Positions 21,896 to 35,294 of a DNA stretch of 64,000 nucleotides are shown here, in pieces; position 1 is the stretch's first letter; each line of letters opens with the position of its first letter. The DNA is from Spirometra erinaceieuropaei (Eukaryota > Platyhelminthes > Cestoda > Diphyllobothriidea > Diphyllobothriidae). Location: contig CACRXP010000006.1 in the NCBI GenBank assembly GCA_902702965.1, forward strand, positions 3,326,814 to 3,390,813, given 5' to 3'. Made by a program: the position numbers and the translations under genes. Below the pieces are notes generated by a model. That model had not been told where the DNA came from, ran no database searches, and saw only the letters and a program-made list of their open reading frames with translations.

Positions 21896-23804
21896 CGATG
21901 ACAGATTCACCTTCTGTAGACGACTTTAAATCACAATAGCTTTCTAAGGTGTCCGACGCCTAGTACACAGACTCCAGTAATCACTGCTTCTTTTCGTTAT
22001 CTCTCATTGTCTTTTTCCTCTTCTTCTTCTTTGAAAATAAGACTTACTAGAGCGTCAAACTGTTCCCATATCAAGGTGATCTGTGGTCATATACACTGCA
22101 TTGGAAAAGATAAACAGGCTCCTTAAGCCATGGAACGATCTGCAGTTTCAGACACAGAGAACAGTTGACTTTGGCGTACTGCCATGAAGACAAATACAGT
22201 TCTCCCGTTGCATGACAGACGAACAAATGAAAAACTGTGTGCATTCCTCAACCAAAGTAATACAGACGCGAGGACAAATAGGAGAGAGGCTAAAGCGCAA
22301 CATATTTTGGAAGTCCATGGATGCATTTTTGACTAGTCTATTCCGATTCCAGACTTCTATATATTTAGTCAGACTTTGCTTTAAGCAAAGCGTAAGCGGA
22401 GGATGGGTGCCGTCACCTGAGAGCTACGGGTAGTTTTTTAGCGGTCGGAAAGCCCTACGACTACCTAAAATGTGCAAACGGAATGGTGAAAGAGAGAGAG
22501 AGGCGCTACTGAAATATGCAACAGGTCTTCTGTCCTTCAAGAGTGAGGAAGAGGGTTGCCTCCCTCACATCCTCATATATCCACCCGATTTTTCTTTTCC
22601 TTGAGGACCATTTGTTCCCCCGGCCCACCTGATATGATTTCTTACTCAGGTGAATAAAAATGACAAGGCAAAGGAGGGACAGATTGTGGAAGTGTTTCCA
22701 CAACTGTGCGGTTGAGGACGGGGATGTGGTCTAAGGATCCGACAGGCCTGAAGCCTGGGTCACTGTCAGATAGACTACGAATCCTCTCAACCTCCCGTCT
22801 TCTCTCAACAAATCTTGGGGACCAGTGGGTCTAATATGCTCCTAACTTCCATCTCGTATATTTCCGTTTTTGATTTCGAAAGAGAATAGCTTTTGAGGAG
22901 GTTTACACTTCCCCTCATTCGTCGGTGACGTTGATTTCAGACCTCTCGCAAAATAATAGGCGTTAGTCATTGGGGGGGGGGAATGCCAGTATTCGATAGG
23001 CGGGGGCTTATATTGAAAACGAATAACGCCACAATTGTCTGAACCTTTAACAATTGCCTCACATGCGTGTGACACAGTATAAGTCAGGAGACTTGCGCCA
23101 CGTCAGCTACCAGTCAGTTGAGAGAATCGAACAGGTGGGTAAAGGGAGAAGAGAAATTACGGTCTCGAGGCAATCCGGCCCATTTGCTATCGCAGCCAAT
23201 CTGACGCGTCCCATATCATCTTATCGCGCGGCACTTCACGGCTCCGAAGGCATAAATCGATCCTCCTGTGATTCCTGTCCTGTGCGTCATTTTCGTGAGA
23301 TTTGATTTCACGCCTGACATACTTTGAACAGCGTCTCCAAATCCTGTCAATCATTCTATCCACTAGCATCCTCGCTGTCGGCCTGTCGTAGGCGGAGAGA
23401 GAGAGCGAGGCCAGTCCAGCTCTTGTTCATCGACTGGTTTTCTCGCGTCTTCTACGACGACACGTAAACGGTCATAGTCGGGGAGATGGGCAGTTTGTCA
23501 ACGGAAGGAAAATTTCATCCTTATCTGCGAACACCCTGGGGATGAAGCCCATGGTACATGTGACGCTCCTGAGAGGAAGGACAAATTTAAACCGGCATTG
23601 AAAAGGAATCCGTCCCTCCCCCCCCCTCCCCAACGCACATTTGGGCATTCCTCGCGATAGTACGTCTGTCGCACACGGACCCCTTACGATGAAAAAAGTC
23701 TTGGCTTGGAAAACTGCCATTCCCCCAACGACGTAGTTCTGTCCTACACAGGACTAAGAGCTTTGGTAATGCGATCGCTGCGTTTTTGTCATAGATGCAC
23801 GATG
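21896..23804. other. Unclassified sequence
   Basis: Contains a (GA)n stretch near 22490-22502, a G9-10 run at about 22973-22982 and another GA tract near 23396. No domain was recognised in the short frames, the longest 83 codons. Confidence 0.4.
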
Positions 23805-24784
23805 TACAGTGTATGACCGATCTCATGAAATGTTGACCGATATTCTGAAATGCGTTTTCTATTTGGAAGGTTTACTTAAGTGAGACTGTAATACTTATTA
23901 CTATACGGCATAATCCTATAGCATTTTGGACTCGCCAGGATGTCAGCTACTGAATGCACTTCGTTTCGTCATCCTGTAGAAACCCTACTTATTAAAAATT
24001 GATTACTTATTTAGCATGCATTTTTCGCAATGAATTACGACGGCCTTATAAATTATAATATATTTAATAGAAAACATGCACAAAAATATGCCTTCTTTTA
24101 TTCATTTGGTACAAAATCACATTGTATTCGCCTTTTATACCCGAAGAGAGTTTGTATTTCGTGTTTGAAGAATTTTTCCAATTTCCGAATAATTTTGAGC
24201 CAGATTAGAGGGTTCATTTGTGTTTGAAGATTTTAGGCTACATAGTGTATGCTTTCGGCTTGAGGAAAATCGTATAATTCTCTATGTCCTTAAGAAGGCA
24301 CTTAAGAGATTTCGTAAAATTTCGCAATGAATGCGGACTTTGTTGTACATGTCATGAGGAGCATTGATACACGGATATGTACGATGCACGGTCTTCAAAA
24401 TCTCATAATTAGAAACTTTTGAAAAACCAAAAGATAAACATCCTTAGGGTACAAAATGTAAAAGCAATGTGATTTCCTACCACATGAATAAAATAAAGCA
24501 TATTTTTGTGCATGTTTTCTATTAAATACATTATAATTTATAAGGCCATCGAAGTTCATTGCGAAAAATGCATGCTAAATAAGCAGTCAATTTTTACAAA
24601 GTGTGGTTTCTACAGGATGACGAATCGAAAAGAATTTAGTTACCGACATCCTGGCGAGTCCAAAATACTATAGGATTATGCCGTATAGCAATCAGTACTA
24701 CAGTCTCACGTTAGTAAATCTTCCAAATAGAAAACGCATTTCGGAATTTCGGTCAACATTTCATGAAATCGGTCACACACTGAA
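23805..24784. mobile_element. Foldback MITE, F2 (copy 2)
   Basis: The inner element is 23807-24782. The left end is TA-CAGTGTATGACC; the right end GGTCACACACTG is followed by AA in place of TA. Inverted arms include CCTATAGCATTTTGGACTCG and its mirror. The loop (about 24190-24390) is in the reverse orientation relative to the F2 copy at 12251. Confidence 0.8.
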
Positions 24785-26298
24785 GCTCTGTCCTACACAG
24801 GGCTGAGAGCCAGGCGACAATGGCTCCTTTCAAAATGCGACCGCTGAGTTGTCATAATTGCACGTAGGGCCCTTCTCTGGAACAGCGGTGGAAATCATCA
24901 CTTTAATCAGTCGAAGCGAAAGAAGGGTGACGCTAAATGATTAGTTTAGCTCCGGTTAACTAATTCACATGCTCACCTGCACCCTACGTATTGCAAATAA
25001 TTAAAACCGGTCAACTTTCATTGAAGTGTAGCCGTCAAACTGCGTTAACATTCGTGTTGGCACAACACGCCCCAAGTAGTCAAGAAAATAATTATTGCGA
25101 TTCTTGTTCAATTTAATAAAAACACGCTAAATCGCTTGTTTGTTTTCAAATGTAACGCACAAGTTGCTATCCCAGAGAAGTAGACCGTACTTGCATTTCG
25201 AAATGATTTAAACTCATAAATGACCTAGATAATGCCTACGAAATGGTGAAAGTTTTTAGACTAAATGTTTCGTATTGTAATCCAGCAGTTTTTTGTTCCC
25301 ACTGCGTCGGCTTTGAAGGTCGTACGACAAAAAAATTATCTTTCTACTTAAATTCACTCACCCCTCTATTTAAAAATAAAAAAGCTTTTAAAATAATTTT
25401 GGCTTTACTTTTGAAGATTTTTGAAGCAAAGTATTATTTGGAGACATTAATATTTACTGTGCATTTAGGGTAAAGAGGTTGAGACGCACCTTCATTTAGG
25501 AGGGCATTCGTGGCGTTCTGATATAGCTTCTGGCATAGGACATTTATTACACTAAAGTCGGCTATGCTTGAAGATGTTGTGTCGTTTTCGAAAAATTCCA
25601 TGCGGAAGAGTGCATTCAGCAGACTTGAATTAAGTCAAGTATTTTTGAATTACTTCCATTTAAGTTTTGAAACGTGTAAATATGGTGCTGTGAGATGGTG
25701 TGCGTGGAATGTTGGTGGTAATATAAAGTTCCCGATTGCGTTGTAAATCTAGCCAATCATGTGCGCTGGCATTGACTGACCAGTAACCTGCGAAAGTGTG
25801 CTAAACGCGCGGCATTGGCCGTCTGAGTCACACAACGAAGTCACTGTTCGAAGGTAAAAAATAAACAACTATACCCAATACTTCCACCGAAGTATGTTTT
25901 TCTAGGAGTCGCCACATGTCGCTCGAAGCAATATGCACATGGTAATCTCATTTAAGCAGTTTCAGTGATTGCCGCTGACACAAAACTACCATAACAAGCT
26001 TTGCATTTAGTAGCAACTTAATTTCTGTGCCATATCGCTCTCTTTGACAAGGACGAGGCTTATTCTCAGACAGATTTATGCCTGAAGGGCGAAATAAATG
26101 CTGTTCAACAGAACACTGTGAGGCTTAGAATTGTCGAAAAAGTTAATTTTTGGGAAGGCTTGAAGGCCGCCTTGTCAAGGGTTGTAGCGTCAGAATGCGC
26201 CTTCAGAACTTTACGGGGAGTCTTCTTATCGATAACCCGCTACCATTACATATCATATGGGGTGATTTTACGGTTTCATGCCTGCAAAATCAGAGAGA
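24785..26298. other. Unclassified sequence
   Basis: AT-rich, with frames up to 76 codons. No repeat or domain recognised. Confidence 0.4.
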
Positions 26299-27930
26299 CG
26301 AAGAAGTCCCTTAAAGTTCCTAATCCTTCCGGAGGGTTCTCTTGAGTCCCTCTGCGTAGAAAGGACACTGAAACCGAATATAAATGTGTCCGAAAATAGT
26401 ATCTAATCGTAGAACGAACGGAAGGCCAGGGACTGGCGAACTCCACCATGGGTGGGCAAAGTCAAAAATGCCGCCGAAGTATGGTGCCTTCCCTTTTCGT
26501 TGTTTTATATTGCTCAGACAAATAAAGGTGTACAAACGCAGAAAATTATGCCAGATTTACAATGAATTACGCATTCTGTGGATTGCATGCATTATGAAAT
26601 AAAGTATCTAGACGTCCCGAATGGTGGTAATGGCAGGACTATTTACGGAAATCCCAAAACTACTGGCCCGGTATGCTATTCAAGAGTTCATTACTGTAGT
26701 TTATAGTGGATGAAACACGAATAGCGTTCTGCAAATTTCACATGAACGGAACAAGGCCTCCATAAAACCAAAAATATAACATGCGTGTCATGTAGGTAAA
26801 AGGTTAAACAAATATAGGAAAATATTATTTGGCTTCGAAGGTGGAAAAGAGAGAGAGGTGAAGTATGTTTCCTATGTGACTACCGCAAAGAATGAAGGAT
26901 TATACTTTTCCTAAGAGGATTTATTAAGTGAAATGGTCGCACACACGCAAAAAGTCAATTGTTTCCAAGACAAATTCATACAGACTGCTCAGACGCTGTT
27001 AAGTCAAGTCCTGGCACATTGCCTGGCCTAGATTGGCATGAGAATATGCTCCAAGCAGCGAGTGAGGAAATCCAATTTACGGTAGGTGGAATAACTAATG
27101 AAATGTCAGCCGACATCCCAAAATGCGTTTTCCTTTCGAGAAGATCAATTAAATAGGGTTGTAATACTAATCATTTTGCGGCATAATTTTAGAATATAGC
27201 AGTTACCTCAGGATGCTGGCTTTCAACAGAACTTTCAGTTGACTGCATGCAAAAACTAAACTCTATAAAAAATAACTACCTACGTATCATGCACTTCTCT
27301 CGTTGCTTTTCCATGCCCTTGAAAAAAGCAATCATATTTCGTACAAGACATATATAAAATATTCATCCTTTTGCTTATTCAGAACAACATGAAGTCCCTT
27401 GCCAGTTTTTACTCCAAGGAGAGTATAGTTCAGGTAGTTAATGCAAGCTACGTAAGTAGTCATTTTTAAAGAGTATAGTTTTTGTATGTAGTCAGAAAGA
27501 AATCCGTTCGAAGCTGGCATCCTATGATAATTGCAAGTATATAGAATGATGCTGCATGATGATGAGTTTTACAAACCTACTTAATTGATCTCTTTTCAAA
27601 CGAAAACGCATTTCGAAATTTCCGTCGACATTTCCTGAGTAAGTCTACCTACTGTATATAATTCCCGTCTCTCGGAAACAACTTCAAATGATTAAGCTCA
27701 TCTTACATGATGGATGCTTTAATGTTCCTCAACCTCAAACAGCTCAAATAACTGTATACCACAGAAGAACATTGAAAACTACGTGGACGCTGTCTGCGGA
27801 AAACAGATTATGCACAAGTTCTATGTAATTATAATAAATAGCAGACTGATAAACGTGCGTGTACAAAAACTCTGAATTATATAGTTAGAAGGGCAGTCAG
27901 CCAAAAACACACAAACATGGAAAGTTGCAT
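26299..27930 (+). repeat. Left copy of a 1.05-kb inverted paralogous repeat, interrupted by a MITE
   Basis: About 1.05 kb here, excluding the MITE at 27080-27654, matches 35295-36336 in the opposite orientation. Matching blocks include GAAGTCCCTTAAAGTTC, AGAACGAACGGAAG, TTGGCTTCGAAGGTGGAAAA, GATTAAGCTC and AGCAGACTGATAA. Copy lengths agree once the MITE is removed. The nature of the ancestral unit is unknown and no coding was recognised. Confidence 0.75.
27078..27656. mobile_element. Short foldback MITE, F1 (copy 4)
   Basis: The inner element is 27080-27654, only 575 bp. The ends are TA-CGGTAGGTGG and CTACCTACTG-TA. Most of the central region is deleted. It interrupts a repeat whose inverted relative at about 35560 holds only TATATA at the equivalent place. 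This supports insertion at TA with TA duplication. Confidence 0.85.
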
Positions 27931-27934
27931 TTTG

Positions 27935-28957
27935 TAAGGTTGAAGTGGTAATTATCTCGGGAACGCACAAAAATTCCTATTGAAGTGCACACACAAGTAG
28001 ATGATTAAAAATCTGTACGAGCAAAATAAGGTTTAAATATTCTTTCGGGGTAATCTTCCACACCTCATAAGACGACATTTTGAGCCAGTTTGCTGTTACT
28101 CATGAAATATTTGCAGATGAATGGATTATTCGGGTGTGGTGAGACAAGGGTTTTTCTAGTCTTGCTTTTACTGCTTTGTTGGACGTACAATTGCCCAGAT
28201 TCAAAAATGGGAAACTTTAGTGCGGGAGTGCATTTTTGTCTTTTTTCTGAAAATAATACCCTTAATCGCATTCTGCCTATATCTGATTTACTCAGACAAA
28301 AACTCCATTTTGCGTCGACGAATGTGATTTTGTTAAAAACCCTCCCGTCGAGATTAATGTCTGTCTTTAGAAAAACGTGCACTGTTGTTCAGTGTGTCTG
28401 AGTGTTTTGCAAAGTTGATTTTTTGAAAAAGAATACTCAAAAGCATATTCTGTCTGATTAAAGTACATTTTCCTATACGAAATGGGCTTATGAGTGGAAT
28501 ACGTAAAATTAACCGTGCACCAGAATCATAATAAATATCTCCGTGATCACTTTTCCCGAGTTTATTTTATTTTAGTAGCATGTAAAAGCCGTTTGACAAG
28601 AAGTTGCTCAATTTCGATAAGCAACTAGTATGCATGAAACATGATCCACCGAGATTCACTCATTCAGAAGCATTGTTCGTGAGCCAATTCAAATATGCAC
28701 CTTCATATAAAATATGCAGGAAAAAGTGTAGTTCTCCGAATCCTCCCTTCATCAGTATTTAGCAATGGATATATACCCAAAATCAGTAAGAAAATTCATG
28801 TGCTCGAAGGGCAGTCAGGTCTTCTACTTTTAATCCTGTTTATTTAAGCGCAACCTGCAATATTAATTGCAGAGCTGTTATGGCAGTGACAGCGTTGCCT
28901 ACTTGCAATTTCGAGAGACTGCCGACATATTCTCTTTGATGTTCGCTCATAATCATA
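27935..28957. other. Unclassified sequence
   Basis: Two opposed frames of about 104 codons (28065-28382 minus and 28090-28401 plus) overlap fully and have no recognised domain. AT-rich spacer. Confidence 0.4.
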
Positions 28958-29951
28958 TACAGTTAGCGGACTAACTCATGAAATCTCAACAGAAATTCCG
29001 AAATGCGTTTTCGTTTCGAAAAGATTAATGAAGTAGGTTTGTAAAACGAATCTTCCTGCAGGATAGTTCTTTACTAATTCAGTTACCGCAGGGTGTCGGC
29101 TTTCGAACAAAGTTCCTTTTGGCTGCATTCATAAAAGTATACTTCGTAAAAAATGACTATTTAAGTATGATGCATTTTTCATCGGTTTTCGATGCCCTAA
29201 AGATTCAATTATATTTCATGGAAACTATGTACAAACATATACATTCTTTTAATCGTTCAATGGAAAATTACGTCTTCTTTCAATTTTAGACCCACAAGAA
29301 GAGTATGATTGGGTTTTATAAAATTTATCCAATTCTCGACTAATTTCGAACCCAACCTGCCCTTACGCTTACATTCAAGGTTCATAAATTACAAGCAGTT
29401 TATTTTCCGCTTACGGAAATCCGTACATTTCTTTAAGGTAATAAAGGTGAACCATATAGGGTTTATAAAATTCAGCAGTGAATTTGAGCCAAATTTTTAA
29501 CTTTACAAGCCACATCCGTAAATACAGAGACATGACGTTTTATGAAGGGTCACTTTATGATATTAAAAAATCTCACAATTAGAAACTTTTTTAAAACCGA
29601 ACTATACCCTTACTTCGTCTGTAAAATTGATAGAGGACGTAATTTTCCACTGAATGAGCAAAAGGATGAATACATTTTTGCATGTTTTCCATGAAGTATA
29701 AAGAAATCTTTATAGGTATCGAAAACCGACGAGAAAATGCATCATTTTTAAGTAGTCATTTTTACGGAATATGCTTTGTGGAGGCAGCCAAAAGAAGTTT
29801 GTACAAAAGCGGGCGTTCTGAGATAACTAAATTATCATAGAAAAATGCTGCAAGATGATGAGCTTTATAACCCTATTTAATTAATCTTTTCGAAACGGAA
29901 ACGCATTTCGGAATTTCTGTTGACATTTCGTGAGTTGGCCCTCCTACTGTA
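28958..29951. mobile_element. Foldback MITE, F1 (copy 5)
   Basis: The inner element is 28960-29949, ends TA-CAGTTAGCGG and CCTCCTACTG-TA. The arms pair over about 370 bp. The loop at about 29340-29570 is in the reverse orientation, as in the copy at 14685. Confidence 0.85.
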
Positions 29952-31189
29952 TATGCATATTCTGAAGGTTGTTTCTTGTTTAAATGTGGGCTGCATCCGA
30001 ATTTTTTCGCATGAAAAATATGCCCATGTGCCAAGTTAAGAAATGCGCTGGTAGCATTTATTTTATGAGTGATTGTTGCAAAGGGGCAGGAGTGAGCTTT
30101 GTGAGCATAACACTTTTTTGCAGCGAAGGTGAGCCGGCTTCTAGGGAGTCCAATTTCAGAAGGAACATAAAGATGGTCTTAAATAGCGGTCATCTAATGG
30201 GAGCTCACTGTTTTTACTTGGACCACTGACTAAGAACGCCCGTTGTTCTGTCAGACTAATAATGGTTTTTTCATACGCGTTTATGCCATAGGAAGGCAAA
30301 TAAAATAATCACTTGTTAACACGGCAGCATGTACTATTGCCATGATTTTGAGCATTATATTTTAGAGAAGTACGTTAGCACAGATATTGACCGTGAGATA
30401 TTTTATGTAATTTAAACGTTCGCCTTCTTCAAAAGAAACATCTATGTTAATTCAGACAGTGCTATCTGAGCAGAAAAGAAATCCCCCCATCAAATAACTT
30501 ATTGTTAATTACCCGCAGCCGAAAATAGTCTGATGGGAGGTTTATGTTTTAAAAAACGATCACGCTACTTAATAACGTTTAAATGAATATCTGTAAACGG
30601 GAAAATATAGCGTTGGCCTTTGAAACGCCTCCTGCCCATGTGAAACACGGTTAACAACAACGCACCTTCAAAACATCCGATGACAGAATTATAGTTTGTG
30701 ATACTAGCGTGCATTCGGATACTTTGGAAATCGTTTAAGTATCTCATCCGTTCGAATCAGGCTTAAGATTATCTCAGCTAATAGTGCTTATAAGGAATTA
30801 GTCTCCACCGTTTGTTCTCTTTAAATCTGTTCATATTTGAACATTTAGCGCGTTTATATGAGACAAAATTTTAGAAACGATGATTGGAGCTAATATTGAA
30901 AGAAACCATAGGGCTCAAACCTAAACCATTTAATTTTGTATTTTAATTTAATAACTGTACCATTTAAGTCACGAATAACCTGGAACCCATAGTTTATGCG
31001 CAGAGTTTTTCAGGAGGCAAATGTTAAGGGAGACTGGCATGGACACCTGAAGGGGGCGGCAGTTTTTATGATAACTTTTAAGTATTATTACTTCCATAAA
31101 GTTTTACGCCCGACAGCATTACGTCGATGACAAAATATTTGCATAAAATCTTGTATGGTGCCCAGAAGACATGATGTTCATTGACGTTA
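29952..31189. other. Unclassified AT-rich sequence
   Basis: No repeat from elsewhere in the window and no recognised frame above 81 codons. Confidence 0.4.
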
Positions 31190-31530
31190 CTCAGGAATCA
31201 GGATGACCATTTCTGACCTATAAGCCGTCGTAACCCAGCCAAGCTTCCTTTGCTTTGTTGGTACCCCATGTTATGCGACTGTCTGGGCTGTAGCTTGAGC
31301 CCCATTGCGCAGAGGGAAAGCAGGACCCTTAACCTGATCGCTCAGTGTTCCCCCTTCACGTAGTAGCTAATATTCCCGATCGTAGCCGACAGAACAATGA
31401 GTTCGTGGTTCAGCGGCAGACAGTTAGATGTAACGTTTAAAGTAATTGGCCCCTAATCTAAGGGTTATCCAAATATGCAGTTGAATTGGTCTGGTTGATG
31501 ATGAACAGTAGGATGGAAGTGGCAGTCTTG
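31190..31530 (+). repeat. Decayed SINE-B copy
   Basis: The tail (TTATGCGACTGTCTGGGC, AGCTTGAGCCCCATTG, CCTGATCGCTCAG) precedes a degenerate head (GAGTTCGTGGTTCAGCGGC) and a body remnant (GGTCTGGTTGATGATGAAC). As in SINE-A loci, the tail precedes the head. Confidence 0.55.
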
Positions 31531-32115
31531 GTCTCCAAAGGTAGGCCAGTACTCCAAAAGGCAGAACGCAATTTCACTGGGAGGGTTTTACCAGAATTAC
31601 ATCAGTCCTCGTGAAAATTTATTTTTCGGTCTGAGTAAGTCAGGTAAAGGCGGAATGGGAATAAGGGCGTTATTTTCCCTACATATGCAAATATTCCACG
31701 AGAATCAATAAATAACCCAATATGGAGCAATCCCCTCAACTTTTGCGCATGTGTTAAGAAACCCTCTGTGTGATCCAGCATCTGATTATGCGTCAGTTAA
31801 AAGCGGACAGTATAAATAATCACCCGTTTGAATAGTGTTTGTACAATAGTTTAGTCCCTCTGCGTTGTACTTCTAATCGTCTGGGGTGCGTTAAGGCCAG
31901 CAAGGATGGCAAATGTGATTCCACTACGAAGAGGGTGGCGCGTTTTTTCGACCGTAATAAATTTACATATTTGTGTTACCTATCGAGGATATACATCACA
32001 CGGCAAAATAGCTTTCTTCCTTTACGAGAAAGTAAAATGAGTGGATACTCGTCGGTAAAATACCCCATTAGACCATGTTTTAAAGGCGTGATATTGGAGA
32101 ATGTTGTGATTTGGC
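31531..32115. other. Unclassified sequence upstream of a PLE end
   Basis: A 133-codon frame at 31839-32240 runs into the hammerhead-like PLE terminus. Its last third is simply that terminus translated. No RT or nuclease motif is visible in the rest. Confidence 0.4.
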
Positions 32116-32200
32116 TTCCGATAACGGATTCGGGTATGGATTCGAAACGTCAGACGAATAAAATATTTTTATCCCAGCGATCGTTTTGCCTTTTTCTTGG
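32116..32200 (+). repeat. PLE end with degenerate hammerhead-like core
   Basis: Reads CCGATAACGGATTCGGG, then GGATTCGAAACGTCAGACG, AATAAAATATTTTTATCCC and AGCGATCG. This parallels the PLE end at 54.42-54.50 kb. The CTGATGA box is mutated to CCGATAA, so self-cleavage would not be expected. Confidence 0.55.
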
Positions 32201-33183
32201 TTTTACGATTGATCAGAAATATTTTCCTTGTAGTTATTAATTGAGAGTCGTCGCTTACTTCAGCGGCTAGGTTTCGTGTCTGCGCGGGTCTAAAAACCTT
32301 AGCCCAAACCGCTGTCTGTATAAAACATAACGCCCAAGAAATCGCCGTGTAGATCGGAGTCTCAAAAATGTCTTAATTTGAGGGTTTTGATTAATATAAG
32401 CTACAACCCCATCGTTTGGGCGGTCGACTGGGAAAAATATTAGTTTCGTGGCGTAACCATCAGTGATATAATGCGAGAAGTCTTCGCTTTAGTCAACGTT
32501 TACTATAATTTCCCATGGAGTTGTTTTAAAACCCTAATTCCGGCAGGAAATTCTTCACTAGCTGTTACTCACCCGGAGGATGTTTTTCCGAAAAATTATC
32601 CCAAAAGAACTTTTAAAACTTGTTTTGTTCGTACCGTTTTTTTATCATAAACCTGCATGTATACACCTACAAAATTGGCTTACTCATTTGACACGAATTT
32701 TCGCGTCTTTGGCATTAACACTTGTCCCGAACTGATTGTCAATCCCGACCAATATTCCTTCCCTTGTTTTTGTATCTTCGTTTAACTGGCCGTCATCAAT
32801 CGCCAATTTTGCGTTTTGATCGATGCAATTTATCCGGGTTCAGACTGAGTAGTTTTTTGCTTGATTTGTGCATTTTTATGATTTGTGTCACCACCTTATA
32901 CGTCATTGGCAGCTCCCCTGCAACGGGTCACGCGGAAGATGCCGTGACGCAGTACGCGACGCGGCATGCGCATTGTAACGCGGGCGTGGGGTGCTGTGAC
33001 ACGCCTAGTCACGGGCTCACGACGCGCCAGCCGCCTGCGCCCAGTCGCGGAGCGTGGGACTGGCGGTTAATTTTGATTTTAAACTGTTTGGGTAACTGCC
33101 ATACGCCTGGCAGAATGTGTTCCTGAAGGAGTAACCCAAAAGTATTTTAGGCCTTGCTTTGTTCCTGCGGATTTTTATTTATG
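32201..33183. other. Unclassified sequence with R3 repeat and CpG-rich block
   Basis: About 32650-32740 (CTACAAAATTGGCTTACTC, GACACGAATTTTCGCG) is repeated at about 34155-34230 and 34680-34760 (family R3). At 32915-33070 lies a sharply GC- and CpG-rich block with many GACGC and GCGGC motifs, unlike its AT-rich flanks. The 134-codon frame at 32722-33126 spans the block and has no recognised domain. Confidence 0.45.
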
Positions 33184-34147
33184 CACAGCGAATAACCTAT
33201 TTCATGCAATGTCAGCCAAAATTCCGAAATGCGTTTTCGATTAAGAAGAATTGCTTGGGTAATAGTGATTACCATGCGACATAATCCTATAGTGTTTCGG
33301 ACTCAAAGGAATGTCAGCTTTTGGATGCACTTCTTTTAGAACTCCTGTAGAAACTATACTCGGTAAAAAATGACCACTTAAATAGCATGCATCTTTCCGC
33401 TGATTTTCGACGTTCCTATAAATTTAACTGCATTTTATAAAAAACATGAACAAAAATAGCCTTTCCTTTACTCATCTGATAGAGAATCATTTTAACTGCA
33501 TGTTTTTTACTTGAAGAAGTAGCAGGTTAAGTTTTTAAAAAAGGTTTTCTAATTCCTGAATAATTTGAAGTTTGATCAGCCATTGCATTAGCACCTAGTA
33601 ATTTCGGTCTGCAACGTGCATGTGTTCCGCATAAGGAAAATTATGTATTCTTCTATGCCTTCAAAAAATACGGTATTGAATCCATAAAATGTTGCGATGG
33701 ATGCGGACTATGTTGTACATTTCATGAGGAGCAGTGGTAAACGGACAGTTACGAGGTTGTATGAAGGACACTGCACGGTCTCAAAAAATCGCGTAGTTGG
33801 AAGCTTTTTAAACCTAATTATACGTCTTCTTCAAGTATAAAGTGTGCAGTTGACGTGATTCTCTATCAAAGGAGTGAAAGAAAGCATAATTTTGTCCCTG
33901 TTATTTACAAAATATATTTGAATTTACAAGTGCATCGAAAATCAGTGGAAAAAATGCCTTCTACTGAAGTAGTCATTTATTGCCGAGTATGGTTTCTACA
34001 GGGGGTTCAGAAGCTGACATCCCGTTGAGTCCAAAAAATTGTAGAATTATACTGCATAATAATCAATATTACTTAAGTAATTCTTCTTAATCGAAACCAA
34101 ATTTCAGAATTTTGGCCAACACTTTGTGAGATCGGTCACTTAATGTA
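33184..34147. mobile_element. Foldback MITE, F2 (copy 3)
   Basis: The inner element is about 33186-34145. The left end is CAGCGAATAACC (diverged) and the right end GGTCACTTAATG-TA. Inverted arms are about 360 bp; the loop (about 33560-33770) is in the same orientation as in the 23807 copy. Confidence 0.75.
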
Positions 34148-35294
34148 CTTGCATATGTGCTTCTACATCTTAAGCTTACTCATTCAACACAAATTTTCGC
34201 GTCGTCGACATTTGCGCGTTTCCGGAGATATTCTATCCAACATGGTGTTGATTTTAGTGTTTTGTCTGTTCTGTCCCGACCGTCCCCTCTGGTTCAATTA
34301 TTTGAAGTTTTCGCAGACGTACGTTTATCAGTTTGCTATTGATTATAACTACATAAAGGTTGTGCATAGTTCACTTTCCGCAGACAACGCCCACGTAGTC
34401 TCCAGTATTCTTCTGTGGTATACAGTCACTTGGATAAAACTGTTTCAGATTGAAACTGACTCTGGGGATTCCGTCTTCGCGCATATTCCTCACCACAAAT
34501 AGCCTGAAGCAGTTTCAAACTTTGGCGATGCAATACGAGTCGTTGTTTGGAAACCTGCCAATTGACGGGATACTTTGTTCGCTACCCCCGCCGGCACGAT
34601 GATTCAGACTGCAATGGCAATCTCAGTCAGATGAGATCCATTTTCTGAACGCTAGATCGCTAGTGCTCTTTTTTAACTCATATACTTACTTCTACAAATT
34701 TGGTCTGCTCATCTGACACAAATTTTGGCACATCCGCAATTACCGCTTCGCTTAGGCAAATTGTCGTTTCCAACTATCGTAATATTGTTCTCGATTGACT
34801 GCCGGATGTTAGACGTTAGGTTGGGGATTAATGGTAGACGCACGTCGATCAGTTTGTTGGTGATTGAAATTTCTTGGAATTTCTTGTATTTTGCTGCCTC
34901 CAGATAACGTCCATTTATTCTTCATATTCGCCAGGGGTAAATGATTGTCTAAATTGAACTACTGAAGTTAAGAGGAGATTAACTCATTCGTGGCGGACGT
35001 CATGGAGCATGAACCTAGTCATTTTTACTTGTTTTTTAAGAGGTAAGAACTACATGGGTTGAGATTTGACACCTGCTTCTTTTAACATAATCTTAAGCCC
35101 ATGTAAGCCAAACAAAGTCCCAGGACTTGACTTAACAACCTTTAAACAGCCTGCCTGTATTTGTTTTGGAAACAGGTGAGTGTCTGCGTGTGTGCGATCC
35201 ATTTAGTAATTTATTACTTATTTTGTTTTTTTTTTCAAAAACTCAACTATGCAATGCATTCAGACACTTTTGTGAGTTATATAATGCCCTGCTA
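34148..35294 (+). repeat. Diverged tandem copy of the 1.05-kb repeat unit, with R3 segments
   Basis: Segments at 34310-34450 (GTTTATCAGTTTGCTATTG, TATACAGTCACTTGG) and 35070-35190 (CCAGGACTTGACTTAACAAC, GGAAACAGGTGAG) match the unit at 35330-35700 in direct orientation. They are separated by about 600 bp that include an R3 copy (34680-34760). This is an older direct duplicate with insertions. Confidence 0.55.

Noticed and set aside
32722..33126. 134-codon frame as a gene
   Set aside because: It spans the border between AT-rich repeat and CpG-rich block with no domain, and its composition changes abruptly within the frame.
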